DNA of 64,000 nt from Citrobacter sp. wls619. Lineage in GTDB: Bacteria > Pseudomonadota > Gammaproteobacteria > Enterobacterales > Enterobacteriaceae. The position numbers and the translations under genes were made by a program. The notes below the pieces were generated by a model that was not told the origin of the DNA, searched no databases, and saw only the letters and a program-made list of their open reading frames with translations. Shown in pieces: positions 32,433 to 48,812 of this stretch (positions within the stretch are counted from its first letter, which is position 1; the number at the start of each line of letters is the position of its first letter). The stretch spans positions 229,371 through 293,370 of the forward strand of contig NZ_SZXJ01000101.1 in the NCBI RefSeq assembly GCF_005281345.1. The letters run 5' to 3'.

Positions 32433-33908
32433 ATGTCCAATCACTATTTACGTATTTTTCAGCAACCAAAATCAGCGATTCTGCTGATGTTAGGTTTTGC
32501 TTCCGGTTTACCGCTCGCCCTGACCTCAGGTACGCTTCAGGCGTGGATGACGGTCGAAAATATCGATCTGAAAACTATCGGTTTCTTTTCTCTGGTCGGC
32601 CAGGCCTACGTATTTAAGTTTCTCTGGTCCCCGGTAATGGACCGCTATACCCCACCGTTTTTAGGTCGTCGTCGCGGTTGGCTGCTGACTACCCAGGTAT
32701 TGCTTCTTATTTCCATCGCCGCGATGGGTTTTCTGGAACCTGGCACACAGTTACGCTGGATGGCGGCACTCGCAGTGGTGATCGCATTTTGTTCGGCGTC
32801 GCAGGATATTGTTTTTGACGCCTGGAAAACAGACGTTTTACCAGCAGAAGAACGTGGTACCGGTGCAGCAATCAGCGTACTGGGTTACCGCCTGGGGATG
32901 CTGGTTTCCGGTGGTCTGGCACTGTGGATGGCCGACCGCTGGCTCGGCTGGCAAGGTATGTACTGGCTGATGGCCGCGCTACTGATTCCCTGCATTATCG
33001 CCACCCTGTTAGCACCCGAACCCACTGACACCATTCCCGTGCCTAAAACATTGGAACAAGCGGTTGCTGCGCCACTGCGTGACTTTTTTGGTCGTAACAA
33101 CGCCTGGCTGATATTGCTGCTCATTGTGCTGTACAAGCTCGGTGATGCTTTCGCCATGAGCCTGACCACGACGTTTTTAATCCGCGGTGTCGGATTTGAT
33201 GCCGGTGAAGTCGGCGTCGTCAATAAAACGCTGGGACTGCTGGCGACAATAGTCGGCGCGCTGTACGGTGGGATCCTGATGCAGCGTCTTTCGCTGTTTC
33301 GCGCGCTACTCATTTTCGGCATTCTGCAGGGCGTATCGAATGCCGGATACTGGCTGCTTTCTATTACCGACAAGCACATGTTCAGTATGGCGGCAGCGGT
33401 TTTCTTCGAAAACCTGTGCGGCGGGATGGGTACTGCGGCGTTTGTCGCCTTATTAATGACGCTGTGCAATAAATCCTTCTCCGCAACGCAGTTCGCCCTG
33501 CTCTCCGCGCTTTCCGCTGTGGGGCGCGTTTATGTCGGCCCAGTGGCAGGTTGGTTCGTCGAGGCGCACGGTTGGCCAACGTTTTATCTGTTTTCCGTGT
33601 TTGCTGCGATCCCTGGACTCCTGCTGCTGCTGGTTTGTCGCCAGACGCTGGAACATAGCTGGCAAAATGAGAGTTTTATTCCACGCACAGAGTTCCGTGG
33701 GGCGTACAATCTTGCTTTGATGACGCTGGTGACGGGCTGCTGTTTGCTGGCTGTTTGGCTGTTGCTGCTCACCATGAACGCACTGGATTACACCAACTTC
33801 TCTTTCCTGGCTGAGCTGCTTGAAGTCTCAGTCGCGGTCGCCATCTGTGGCGTCGTATTTGGTGGGTTACTGGACTATCTTGCACTACGAAAAACACGTC
33901 TGATGTGA
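32433..33908 (+). CDS. ampG: Muropeptide permease AmpG
   Basis: The 491-residue protein is a major-facilitator permease with about 14 membrane helices. It imports GlcNAc-anhydroMurNAc peptides released by cell-wall turnover, feeding recycling and, in species with inducible AmpC, beta-lactamase induction through AmpR. Asp and Lys residues in the first half (VFDAWKTDVLPAEERG) are conserved. The start at 32433 gives the usual length; an ATG two codons upstream (32427) is also in frame. No good ribosome-binding site is visible before either. Confidence 0.96.
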   Translation: MSNHYLRIFQQPKSAILLMLGFASGLPLALTSGTLQAWMTVENIDLKTIGFFSLVGQAYVFKFLWSPVMDRYTPPFLGRRRGWLLTTQVLLLISIAAMGFLEPGTQLRWMAALAVVIAFCSASQDIVFDAWKTDVLPAEERGTGAAISVLGYRLGMLVSGGLALWMADRWLGWQGMYWLMAALLIPCIIATLLAPEPTDTIPVPKTLEQAVAAPLRDFFGRNNAWLILLLIVLYKLGDAFAMSLTTTFLIRGVGFDAGEVGVVNKTLGLLATIVGALYGGILMQRLSLFRALLIFGILQGVSNAGYWLLSITDKHMFSMAAAVFFENLCGGMGTAAFVALLMTLCNKSFSATQFALLSALSAVGRVYVGPVAGWFVEAHGWPTFYLFSVFAAIPGLLLLLVCRQTLEHSWQNESFIPRTEFRGAYNLALMTLVTGCCLLAVWLLLLTMNALDYTNFSFLAELLEVSVAVAICGVVFGGLLDYLALRKTRLM

Positions 33909-33919
33909 TGTTGCGTATT

Positions 33920-34046
33920 TATGCTCTAAATAATTCGAGTTACGGGAAGGCGGCGACGCAGCAAATCCCCAGGAGCTTACATAAGTAAGTGACTGGGGTG
34001 AGCGAGGAAAGCCAACACACCCGTAGCTTGAAGTATGACGAGCATA
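33920..34046. repeat. ERIC element (enterobacterial repetitive intergenic consensus)
   Basis: A 127-base imperfect palindrome starts TATGCTCTAAATAATTCGAG and ends CTTGAAGTATGACGAGCATA. Its centre includes AATCCCCAGGAGCTTACAT and AAGTAAGTGACTGGGGTGAG, the ERIC core. It lies in the ampG-cyoA gap. ERIC elements are non-coding and move or spread by an unknown route; their transcripts fold into long hairpins. Confidence 0.96.
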
Positions 34047-34414
34047 TTTGGCCGTTGTAATCACCTTGCGTAATTATAACGGCTAAATAAACAGCAGTTA
34101 ATGAAAATAATATTTGTTGTTTTGTGCGCCATAGAATTTGGAAATTATTGACTCCTTTTATAAATTCTATTTCCCTTACTCGATTCAGCCGAATCACATT
34201 TATTTTTTGTTCTTTATTTGTCTTTTTATTGATAATCAATTGTTAAACAATTGTTTTATTTTCGTATTGGTTATACCAATTGCCCTCAACAGCGCCCCTG
34301 CTCACCCGCTTTCGTTATAACGTGATGTTGCAACAGGTTCTTAAAGCCGAAGCGACATATATTGCAACATATGTGACATGCGCGGCAGAACCCGGTAACA
34401 CAGATCCAATGATG
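34047..34414. other. AT-rich region upstream of cyoA
   Basis: No gene is supported here. The first part is very AT-rich. The part from about 34320 onward resembles the E. coli cyo control region, which is under ArcA, Fnr and Fur control, and includes the inverted ATATATTGCAACATATGTGAC stretch region near 34357. I did not assign individual operators. Confidence 0.4.
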
Positions 34415-34443
34415 TTTACAGTAATGTAACCTTCCCGTAAAAT
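34415..34443 (+). promoter_or_regulatory. Likely promoter of the cyoABCDE operon
   Basis: TTTACA (34415-34420), a 17-base spacer and TAAAAT (34438-34443) form a good sigma-70 promoter 49 bases upstream of the cyoA start. Confidence 0.7.
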
Positions 34444-34492
34444 GCCCTCACACTTTAAACGCCACCCGGTCCCGTGGAATTGAGGTCGTTAA

Positions 34493-38385
<3,893 letters not shown>

Positions 38386-38396
38386 GAGCGGCGATT

Positions 38397-39287
38397 ATGA
38401 TGTTTAAGCAATACCTGCAAGTAACGAAACCAGGCATCATCTTTGGCAACCTGATCTCGGTGATTGGGGGATTCCTGCTGGCCTCGAAAGGCAGCATTGA
38501 TTATCCCCTGTTTATCTACACGCTGGTTGGGGTGTCACTGGTTGTGGCGTCGGGTTGTGTATTTAACAACTACATCGACAGGGATATCGACAGGAAGATG
38601 GAGAGGACCAAAAACCGCGTGCTGGTTAAAGGTCTGATTTCCCCTGCGGTCTCGCTGGTCTACGCCACCCTGCTGGGTATTGCTGGCTTTATGCTGCTGT
38701 GGTTTGGCGCAAACCCTCTGGCCTGCTGGCTGGGGGTAATGGGCTTCGTGGTCTATGTGGGCGTCTATAGCCTGTATATGAAGCGCCATTCCGTTTACGG
38801 TACGCTGATTGGCTCACTCTCCGGCGCAGCACCGCCGGTGATTGGCTACTGCGCCGTAACCGGTGTGTTCGATAGCGGTGCGCTGATTCTGCTGGCTATT
38901 TTCAGCCTGTGGCAGATGCCGCACTCTTACGCGATTGCGATTTTCCGCTTTAAGGATTATCAGGCTGCCAACATCCCGGTACTGCCGGTGGTGAAAGGTA
39001 TTTCGGTCGCGAAGAACCATATCACGCTGTACATCGTGGCATTTGCTATTGCCACACTGATGCTAACCCTGGGCGGCTATGCAGGATATAAATACCTGAT
39101 TGTTGCAGCGGCGGTGAGCGTCTGGTGGTTGGGCATGGCGCTGCGCGGTTATAAAGTGGAAGATGACAGAGTCTGGGCGCGTAAGCTGTTCGGTTTCTCC
39201 ATCATCGCCATTACCGCGCTCAGCGTGATGATGTCCGTCGACTTTATGGTGCCAAACTCGCAGAACCTGCTGACTTACGTCTGGTAA
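38397..39287 (+). CDS. cyoE: Protoheme IX farnesyltransferase (heme O synthase)
   Basis: The 296-residue UbiA-family membrane enzyme transfers farnesyl from farnesyl diphosphate to heme B to make the heme O needed by CyoB. The first Asp-rich motif is [15 protein letters not shown]; the second conserved loop includes YSLYMKRHS. Its substrate precursor is made by ispA, also in this window. The start at 38397 gives the standard length. A decayed copy of its 3' end lies 0.5 kb downstream (39702-39815). Confidence 0.98.
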   Translation: MMFKQYLQVTKPGIIFGNLISVIGGFLLASKGSIDYPLFIYTLVGVSLVVASGCVFNNYIDRDIDRKMERTKNRVLVKGLISPAVSLVYATLLGIAGFMLLWFGANPLACWLGVMGFVVYVGVYSLYMKRHSVYGTLIGSLSGAAPPVIGYCAVTGVFDSGALILLAIFSLWQMPHSYAIAIFRFKDYQAANIPVLPVVKGISVAKNHITLYIVAFAIATLMLTLGGYAGYKYLIVAAAVSVWWLGMALRGYKVEDDRVWARKLFGFSIIAITALSVMMSVDFMVPNSQNLLTYVW

Positions 39288-39302
39288 GAATCTGCAGATA
39301 CG

Positions 39303-39327
39303 AAAAGGGTGCTCCGGCACCCTTTTT
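39303..39327 (+). terminator. Terminator of the cyo operon
   Basis: AAAAGGGTGC, TCCG loop, GCACCCTTTTT forms a 10-bp stem with a T-run, 15 bases after the cyoE stop. A diverged copy occurs at 39790-39813. Confidence 0.92.
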
Positions 39328-39344
39328 ATTGGCAAGAATGTTAT

Positions 39345-39683
39345 TCAGTTATAGAGCCATTTCCCAGCCTTTGCTGACTCAATAATCATACCTACTGTCA
39401 AAGGCTTTAACTCAATTTCAGGAGGGTCTTTTCGCCAGAAAGGGTATTCTTGTTCAATATAATTCCTTCCATCAAACGTCGAATATTCAATATCAAAATG
39501 CTCAAATAAATCAGCCAAAAAATCATACGCATCTTCCGGAACAAACTGAAAGTCATCCTTAAGGGTCCATTCTTTAGTGACCTGCTTAAGACCAGGTCTG
39601 AACCAACGTTCCCTAATTGGGTAATTCTTCATGATGTACTCAATAACTTCAGCTTCATAATTTCTCATCAGAAAGATGTCCAT
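39345..39683 (-). CDS. DUF1493 family protein, first copy
   Basis: The 112-residue acidic protein ends PLTVGMIIESAKAGKWLYN, which I recognise as the DUF1493 family, of unknown function. There is no signal peptide or membrane segment. The MDIFLM start is shared in form with the second copy (MDINLM). The reading is AT-rich compared with the cyo operon. It is convergent with cyoE, and its upstream region contains the decayed cyoE 3' end. Absent between cyoE and yajR in E. coli K-12. Confidence 0.8.
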   Translation of the reverse strand: MDIFLMRNYEAEVIEYIMKNYPIRERWFRPGLKQVTKEWTLKDDFQFVPEDAYDFLADLFEHFDIEYSTFDGRNYIEQEYPFWRKDPPEIELKPLTVGMIIESAKAGKWLYN

Positions 39684-39701
39684 TGAATGCGTTCTTTTTG
39701 G

Positions 39702-39815
39702 CGCGCTAATGTGATGATATCATTAGACTTTATGATGCATAATTCACACAATCTGTTGACCTGGGTTGGGTAAATTCAGCGAATGCTAACAGGGTACTTC
39801 GGCATCTTTTTTTAC
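39702..39815 (+). pseudogene. Decayed duplicate of the cyoE 3' end and terminator
   Basis: The stretch aligns base for base with cyoE from 39215 to 39330. Shared pieces include GTGATGAT, GACTTTATG, a TAA-containing end and a terminator-like GGGTAC TTCG GCATC followed by seven T residues, with scattered substitutions and small deletions. It can no longer encode a full product. It marks an old duplication or insertion event that separated the two DUF1493 genes. Confidence 0.82.
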
Positions 39816-39860
39816 TACGCGATTTTGAGAGCGTCAGGTCTCGTCTTTTTGTTCATCAGG

Positions 39861-40208
39861 TCAGATCTCAAACAGCCATTTCCCCGCTTCAGCCGACTCA
39901 GCAAACATCCTTACGGTTAACGGTAAACGTGTTGCTTCCACTTCTTCCCGGTTAGCTTTGAACCATCTCGTGAATAGTGGCAGATTGTGCCATGGATAAT
40001 AAGGTTTCCAGTTCACACATGATAAATCGACTTTGAACTCTTTCTCATATCTATCCAGAGCACTGTGGAGATCATCACCGGGAGCGTCAAACAATTCTGA
40101 GTCGAGTTCTAAAGGAAGCTCCTTCCAGTTTTCATCCAAAAACCCAGGTATTTCTTCCCTGAAAAGCTTTAATACATCGTCTTGAATACTCATTAGATTG
40201 ATGTCCAC
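39861..40208 (-). CDS. DUF1493 family protein, second copy
   Basis: The 115-residue acidic protein ends PLTVRMFAESAEAGKWLFEI and belongs to the same DUF1493 family as its neighbour. Outside the two ends the pair is strongly diverged, so the duplication is old or the second copy came separately. There is no membrane segment or recognised catalytic motif. A helical N-terminal half is likely. It is divergent from yajR. The function is unknown. Confidence 0.8.
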   Translation of the reverse strand: MDINLMSIQDDVLKLFREEIPGFLDENWKELPLELDSELFDAPGDDLHSALDRYEKEFKVDLSCVNWKPYYPWHNLPLFTRWFKANREEVEATRLPLTVRMFAESAEAGKWLFEI

Positions 40209-40443
40209 TAAATACAGTCATCAGCTTGAAGCAATTGATTATATTTATCGCGAAATACCATTTTCCTTTTCCCTCTTTCCATTAGAAACAACCACAAAAA
40301 GACTACACCTGTAATTATCGCAAGTAAATTAGTTGCAATTGTAACTATTTCAATTTTCCCGCTACACAATTCCACATATCGTAGTGGTTTACCCCATTCC
40401 TTCCCCGCTTTACACTAGGCGCGAAATTAATACAGAGGTGGGA

Positions 40444-41808
40444 ATGAACGATTACAAAATGACGCCCGGTGAGTTGCGCGCCACCTGGGGTTTAGGGACC
40501 GTATTCTCGTTGCGCATGCTTGGCATGTTTATGGTCCTGCCGGTTCTGACCACATACGGTATGGCGCTACAAGGTGCCAGCGAAGCGCTGATAGGCCTTG
40601 CCATCGGTATTTATGGTCTGGCACAGGCCGTTTTCCAGATCCCCTTTGGTCTGCTCTCTGACCGTATCGGTCGTAAGCCGCTTATCGTCGGGGGGCTGGC
40701 GGTATTCGTTCTCGGCAGCGTGATTGCCGCCCTTTCCGATTCAATCTGGGGAATTATTCTCGGCCGGGCGCTGCAAGGCTCTGGCGCGATTGCCGCTGCC
40801 GTGATGGCGCTGCTGTCTGACTTAACCCGCGAACAAAATCGCACCAAAGCAATGGCGTTTATCGGCGTTAGCTTTGGTATCACTTTCGCCATTGCGATGG
40901 TGCTGGGGCCCATCGTCACCCACGCGCTGGGATTACACGCGCTGTTCTGGATGATTGCCGCGCTCGCCACCACCGGTATTGTGCTGACCATTTGGGTCGT
41001 TCCCAATAGCACCAGCCACGTGCTGAACCGCGAATCAGGCATGGTCAAAGGCAGCTTCAGTAAAGTCCTGGCAGAGCCTAAACTGCTGAAGCTCAATTTC
41101 GGCATCATGTGTCTGCACATTTTACTGATGTCCACCTTCGTCGCCTTACCAGGCCAACTGGCGAAAGCGGGCTTCCCCGCCGCCGAACACTGGAAAATTT
41201 ATCTGGTGACGATGCTGTTGTCTTTTGTTTCCGTGGTGCCGTTCATCATTTACGCCGAAGTGAAGCGCAAGATGAAACGCGTGTTCCTCGCCTGCGTGTT
41301 ACTGATCCTTATCGCAGAGATTGTATTGTGGAGCGCTAACATTCGTTTCTGGGGCCTGATTGCCGGCGTGCAGATATTCTTCCTCGCCTTCAACCTGATG
41401 GAAGCCCTCCTCCCCTCGCTTATCAGCAAAGAGTCCCCGGCTGGCTATAAAGGCACGGCGATGGGCGTTTACTCCACCAGCCAGTTTCTTGGCGTGGCGA
41501 TTGGCGGTTCGCTCGGCGGTTGGGTGGTTGAAATGTTTGATGGTCAGGCGGTATTTCTGGCCGGTGCACTTCTGGCGGCAGTTTGGTTGGCGGTGGCAAG
41601 TACAATGAAAGAGCCGCCATATGTCAGTAGCCTGCGCGTGGAAATCCCACCAGAGATTGCTGCGGATGACACCCTGAAGCAGCGTCTGCTGGCAAAAGAA
41701 GGGATAAGCGAAGTGTTAATTATCGCGAAAGAGCATTCAGCCTACGTGAAGATCGACAGCAAAGTGACAAATCGATTTGAGGTTGAACAGACGATTAGCC
41801 AGGCTTGA
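40444..41808 (+). CDS. yajR: Major-facilitator transporter YajR
   Basis: The 454-residue protein has 12 membrane helices and a C-terminal cytoplasmic ferredoxin-like YAM domain (about 388-454, SEVLIIAKEHSAYVKID). The MFS motif A GLLSDRIGRKPLI is intact. It is a proton-driven transporter of unknown substrate. The start at 40444 follows AGAGGTGGGA; a longer in-frame ATG exists at 40384. It is convergent with yajQ. Confidence 0.95.
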   Translation: MNDYKMTPGELRATWGLGTVFSLRMLGMFMVLPVLTTYGMALQGASEALIGLAIGIYGLAQAVFQIPFGLLSDRIGRKPLIVGGLAVFVLGSVIAALSDSIWGIILGRALQGSGAIAAAVMALLSDLTREQNRTKAMAFIGVSFGITFAIAMVLGPIVTHALGLHALFWMIAALATTGIVLTIWVVPNSTSHVLNRESGMVKGSFSKVLAEPKLLKLNFGIMCLHILLMSTFVALPGQLAKAGFPAAEHWKIYLVTMLLSFVSVVPFIIYAEVKRKMKRVFLACVLLILIAEIVLWSANIRFWGLIAGVQIFFLAFNLMEALLPSLISKESPAGYKGTAMGVYSTSQFLGVAIGGSLGGWVVEMFDGQAVFLAGALLAAVWLAVASTMKEPPYVSSLRVEIPPEIAADDTLKQRLLAKEGISEVLIIAKEHSAYVKIDSKVTNRFEVEQTISQA

Positions 41809-41818
41809 AGATGAGATT

Positions 41819-41847
41819 TGTCAGATGGCGGCTCACGCCATCTGACA
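41819..41847. terminator. Hairpin between yajR and yajQ
   Basis: A perfect 12-bp stem (TGTCAGATGGCG, GCTCA loop, CGCCATCTGACA) lies between two convergent genes. T-runs are weak, but it likely ends transcription from both sides. Confidence 0.7.
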
Positions 41848-41854
41848 TAACGAC

Positions 41855-42346
41855 TTAATCGCGGAAGTTCTTGAACTGGAACGGCTGTCCGAGATCACCA
41901 CCGCGAACCAGCGCCATAACGGATTGCAGATCGTCACGCGCCTTACCGGTCACACGAATTTCTTCGCCCTGAATCTGCGCCTGCACCTTCAGTTTGCTGT
42001 CTTTGATCAACTTGACAATTTTCTTCTGCACTGCGCTTTCAATGCCTTGCTTCAGCTTAGCTTCGACAAACCAGGTTTTACCGCTGTGCACGAAAGTTTC
42101 TGGTACATCCAGCGACGTGCCTTCAATGCCACGTTTCAGCAGCTTGGCACGCAAAATATCCAACAACTGATTAACCTGGAAATCAGACTCGCTCAGCACC
42201 TTAATCGTCTTATTTGACTCGTTCAGCTCAAAAGTCGCCTCAACGCCACGAAAATCGAAGCGTGACTCCACTTCACGGCTGGCATTATCAACCGCGTTAC
42301 GGGCTTCCTGAAGATCAACTTCAGAAACAATATCGAAAGATGGCAT
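41855..42346 (-). CDS. yajQ: YajQ, nucleotide-binding protein
   Basis: The 163-residue protein of the YajQ/DUF520 family has two ferredoxin-like domains. Members bind GTP/ATP, tRNA, or c-di-GMP (the Xanthomonas homologue), and the E. coli protein binds phage phi6 polymerase in vitro. The start at 42346 ([11 protein letters not shown]) is the known start; a longer in-frame reading lies upstream. It is divergent from panE. Confidence 0.95.
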   Translation of the reverse strand: MPSFDIVSEVDLQEARNAVDNASREVESRFDFRGVEATFELNESNKTIKVLSESDFQVNQLLDILRAKLLKRGIEGTSLDVPETFVHSGKTWFVEAKLKQGIESAVQKKIVKLIKDSKLKVQAQIQGEEIRVTGKARDDLQSVMALVRGGDLGQPFQFKNFRD

Positions 42347-42520
42347 CTTTTCCTCTCCCTTCATTTTTGATGCGAAGCATAATACCTGCAAAGTTACTCA
42401 ACAGACAGCGCTATACTAGGCTGTATCCTTTAATTGTACGTGGTACTGATAGCTGCGAACAATAATGGGATGTAGCGGATATGGATTAACACCTGGTGCT
42501 GTTGCAGGTGAGGAGGAAGA

Positions 42521-43985
<1,465 letters not shown>

Positions 43986-43992
43986 GCATACT

Positions 43993-44074
43993 TGTCGGAT
44001 GGCAGCGTAAACGCCTTATCAGACCTACAAAAACGTACAATTTGTAGGCCTGATAAGCGCAGCGCCATCAGGCA
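43993..44074. repeat. REP/BIME element between yajL and thiI
   Basis: Inverted REP-like units (CTTGTCGGATGGCAGCG, ACGCCTTATCAGACCTAC, GTAGGCCTGATAAGCGCAGCG, GCCATCAGGCA) form a palindromic block between convergent genes. Confidence 0.85.
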
Positions 44075-44081
44075 AAAGGGA

Positions 44082-45530
44082 CTACGGGCGATACACCTTC
44101 ACGTTTTCAAAGCCCTGCTCGCGCAGATACAGCGCCTGCAGACGGCTCATCACCCCGCGTTCACACCACAGCAGCCAGGTTTTATTCTGGTCCAGATCGC
44201 CGAATTTGGTGCTCAACTTGTAGAACGGCAGAGAAACCACATCCACACCTTCCACCTTCAGCGGTTTGTCATCCTGTTCATCCACGGAGCGAATATCCAG
44301 AATCACATCGTTAGGGCCAAAGCCGCTCACGGTTTCAACTTCCACCACGGTCTGCTGCGTCTGCTGGGCAATGTCGCGAATATCGATATTGTTGGCTTCT
44401 TCAACCACTTTATCGAGGATCGAGAAATCGAAGTTTTCTTCTTCGGCCTCAATCTTCGCTTTAACCGCTTTCACCGTCGGGCTTTTTGAAATCACCCCAC
44501 AGTATTCCGGCATGGTACGGGCGAAGTCTTCAGTACCGATTTCACGCGCCAGATTGATGATGTGCTCTTTATCATGGGAGATAAGCGGGCGCAGGATCAG
44601 GGTGTCAGATACGTTGTCGATTAAACGCAGATTGGTCAGCGTCTGGCTGGACACCTGGCCCAGCGCTTCACCGGTCACCAGCGCCTGTACGCCATAGCGT
44701 TCAGCCACTTTAGACGCCGCACGGACCATCATGCGCTTAAGGACCACGCCCATCTGACCGTCGTCGACTTTTTCCAGGATCTCACCGACCACTGGTTCAA
44801 AGTTGATCGCAACAAAACGTACGCGATGTGAGCTACCAAAGCGGTTCCACAGATAATGCGCCACCTGGCGAACGCCGATTTCATGCGCAGCGCCGCCGAG
44901 GTTGAAGAAGCAATAGTGTACGCGGCAGCCGCGACGCATCAGCATGTAGCTGGAAACGCCGGAGTCGAAACCACCGGAGATCAGCGACAGTACGTCTTCT
45001 TGTGTACCAATCGGGAAACCGCCGATACCTTCATAGCGGCCTTTAACCAGCAGCAGACGGTCGTTTTCGATTTCAAGATTAACCGTCACATCCGGCTTCG
45101 TCAGCTTCACGCGTGCAGATTCAATATGCTGATTCAGTCCGCCGCCAACATAACGTTCCACCTCGATGGAGCTAAACTCATGCTTGCCGCGGCGCTTGAC
45201 GCGCACACAGAAGGTTTTTCCTTCCAGTTGATCGCGATACTGCACCAGCGCTTTCTCGAAAATATCGTGCATATCAGTAAACGGCACGTCTTCTACTTCG
45301 AGAATATGGTGAATACCCGGGATTCGGGTTAACGCGTCACGAATATCGAGACGCTGGCTTTCATCTTTGGCGCGAACCTCAACGTGATCCCAGTGACGGA
45401 CAACGGCAAGGTCTTCATCGTAGTGCTTTAAAACGTTACGGATGTTCCCTGTCAGAATTTTTATAAAGCGCAAACGCACAGATTGGCTTTTGATGGTGAT
45501 TTCTGGGAACAATTTAATGATAAACTTCAT
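44082..45530 (-). CDS. thiI: tRNA 4-thiouridine synthase and thiamine sulfurtransferase
   Basis: The 482-residue protein has an N-terminal ferredoxin-like and THUMP RNA-binding part (about 1-165), a PP-loop ATPase with [12 protein letters not shown], Cys344 in [12 protein letters not shown], and a C-terminal rhodanese domain with Cys456 in [10 protein letters not shown]. It thiolates U8 of tRNA and supplies sulfur for the thiazole of thiamine. The start at 45530 gives the standard length. It is divergent from xseB. Confidence 0.98.
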   Translation of the reverse strand: MKFIIKLFPEITIKSQSVRLRFIKILTGNIRNVLKHYDEDLAVVRHWDHVEVRAKDESQRLDIRDALTRIPGIHHILEVEDVPFTDMHDIFEKALVQYRDQLEGKTFCVRVKRRGKHEFSSIEVERYVGGGLNQHIESARVKLTKPDVTVNLEIENDRLLLVKGRYEGIGGFPIGTQEDVLSLISGGFDSGVSSYMLMRRGCRVHYCFFNLGGAAHEIGVRQVAHYLWNRFGSSHRVRFVAINFEPVVGEILEKVDDGQMGVVLKRMMVRAASKVAERYGVQALVTGEALGQVSSQTLTNLRLIDNVSDTLILRPLISHDKEHIINLAREIGTEDFARTMPEYCGVISKSPTVKAVKAKIEAEEENFDFSILDKVVEEANNIDIRDIAQQTQQTVVEVETVSGFGPNDVILDIRSVDEQDDKPLKVEGVDVVSLPFYKLSTKFGDLDQNKTWLLWCERGVMSRLQALYLREQGFENVKVYRP

Positions 45531-45726
45531 GGCGGCAATGGTTCTTTGGCAAGTCTGAACGACTTGTGATGGAAAATAATACAGCAGCCCATACCCGCGA
45601 CTGCATCCAAGCGCGCAAGTATACCACCATCGCGCGGCTACTGTGCACATTGCGCGTTATTTGCTTATCAGTGCGAGTCCGTTACCATAGTCTTGTGCTG
45701 TCAATACAGAGAGTCAGACATTCATT

Positions 45727-45969
45727 ATGCCGAAGAAAAATGAAGCGCCCGCCAGCTTTGAAACTGCGCTGAGCGAGCTGGAACAGATTGTCACCCGTCT
45801 GGAAAGCGGCGATTTGCCGCTGGAAGAGGCGCTGAACGAATTCGAACGTGGCGTACAGCTGGCACGTCAGGGACAAGTCAAATTGCAACAGGCTGAACAG
45901 CGCGTGCAAATCCTGCTGTCAGAAACTGAAGACGCCGCCCTCACGCCTTTTACACCGGATAATGAGTAA
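45727..45969 (+). CDS. xseB: Exodeoxyribonuclease VII small subunit
   Basis: The 80-residue helical protein matches XseB, which binds XseA to form exonuclease VII for single-strand DNA. The conserved segment [16 protein letters not shown] and [13 protein letters not shown] is intact. The stop codon directly abuts the ispA ATG (TAAATG), so xseB-ispA-dxs form one operon. Confidence 0.97.
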   Translation: MPKKNEAPASFETALSELEQIVTRLESGDLPLEEALNEFERGVQLARQGQVKLQQAEQRVQILLSETEDAALTPFTPDNE

Positions 45970-46869
45970 ATGGATTTTACGCAGCAGCTACAGGCTTGCG
46001 TTGAGCAGGCTAACCAGGCACTGAGCCGTTTTATCGCGCCACTGCCCTTTCAGAACACTCCCGTGGTCGAAACCATGCAGTATGGCGCATTATTAGGCGG
46101 TAAACGTCTGCGCCCGTTTTTGGTGTATGCGACCGGTCAGATGTTTGGCGTGAGCCTGAGTACGCTTGACGCCCCCGCCGCCGCGGTTGAGTGCATCCAT
46201 GCCTATTCGCTGATACACGATGATTTGCCCGCGATGGACGACGATGATCTGCGTCGCGGTCTGCCAACCTGCCACGTCAAGTTTGGCGAAGCGAATGCGA
46301 TTCTGGCCGGTGATGCGCTGCAAACGCTGGCGTTCTCTATTATCAGCGACGCCCCGATGCCGGAAGTCGCCGACCGTGACCGCATCGCGATGATCTCTGA
46401 ACTGGCTCAGGCCAGTGGTATCGCCGGTATGTGTGGCGGTCAGGCGCTGGATCTGGCAGCAGAAGGTCAGCAGGTAGAACTGGCGGCGCTGGAGCGTATT
46501 CATCGCCATAAAACCGGCGCATTGATTCGCGCCGCCGTTCGTCTGGGTGCGTTAAGTGCTGGCGATAAAGGGAGAGAACTTCTGCCGATACTCGACACAT
46601 ACGCCGAAAGTATCGGTCTGGCCTTCCAGGTTCAGGATGACATACTGGATGTGGTAGGCGATACTGCAACATTGGGTAAACGTCAGGGTGCCGACCAGCA
46701 GCTTGGCAAAAGTACCTATCCTGCACTTCTGGGTCTTGAGCAAGCCCGGAATAAAGCCCGGGATTTAATTGAGGATGCCCGCCAGTCGTTAAGTTTGCTG
46801 GCCGCACAGTCTCTCGATACCTCGGCACTGGAAGCGCTAGCGGACTACATAATCCAGCGTGATAAATAA
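45970..46869 (+). CDS. ispA: Farnesyl diphosphate synthase
   Basis: The 299-residue prenyltransferase condenses IPP with DMAPP and GPP to make farnesyl diphosphate. The first Asp-rich motif is DDLPAMDDDDLRRG and the second is DDILD. The product feeds undecaprenyl phosphate, ubiquinone and heme O (CyoE) synthesis. It follows xseB with no gap and precedes dxs by 24 bases. Confidence 0.98.
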   Translation: MDFTQQLQACVEQANQALSRFIAPLPFQNTPVVETMQYGALLGGKRLRPFLVYATGQMFGVSLSTLDAPAAAVECIHAYSLIHDDLPAMDDDDLRRGLPTCHVKFGEANAILAGDALQTLAFSIISDAPMPEVADRDRIAMISELAQASGIAGMCGGQALDLAAEGQQVELAALERIHRHKTGALIRAAVRLGALSAGDKGRELLPILDTYAESIGLAFQVQDDILDVVGDTATLGKRQGADQQLGKSTYPALLGLEQARNKARDLIEDARQSLSLLAAQSLDTSALEALADYIIQRDK

Positions 46870-46893
46870 ACCAACATATCCAATGAGCTTGCG

Positions 46894-48756
<1,863 letters not shown>

Positions 48757-48812
48757 TCCCCCTCTCGCTCCTGCTATGCTTAATGAATAACACGCTAAGC
48801 AGGAGCGAATTT

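Noticed and set aside
39702-39815. Short open frames in the cyoE-like stretch considered as a small gene
   Set aside because: The stretch aligns with the cyoE end and terminator, so it is a remnant, not a new gene.
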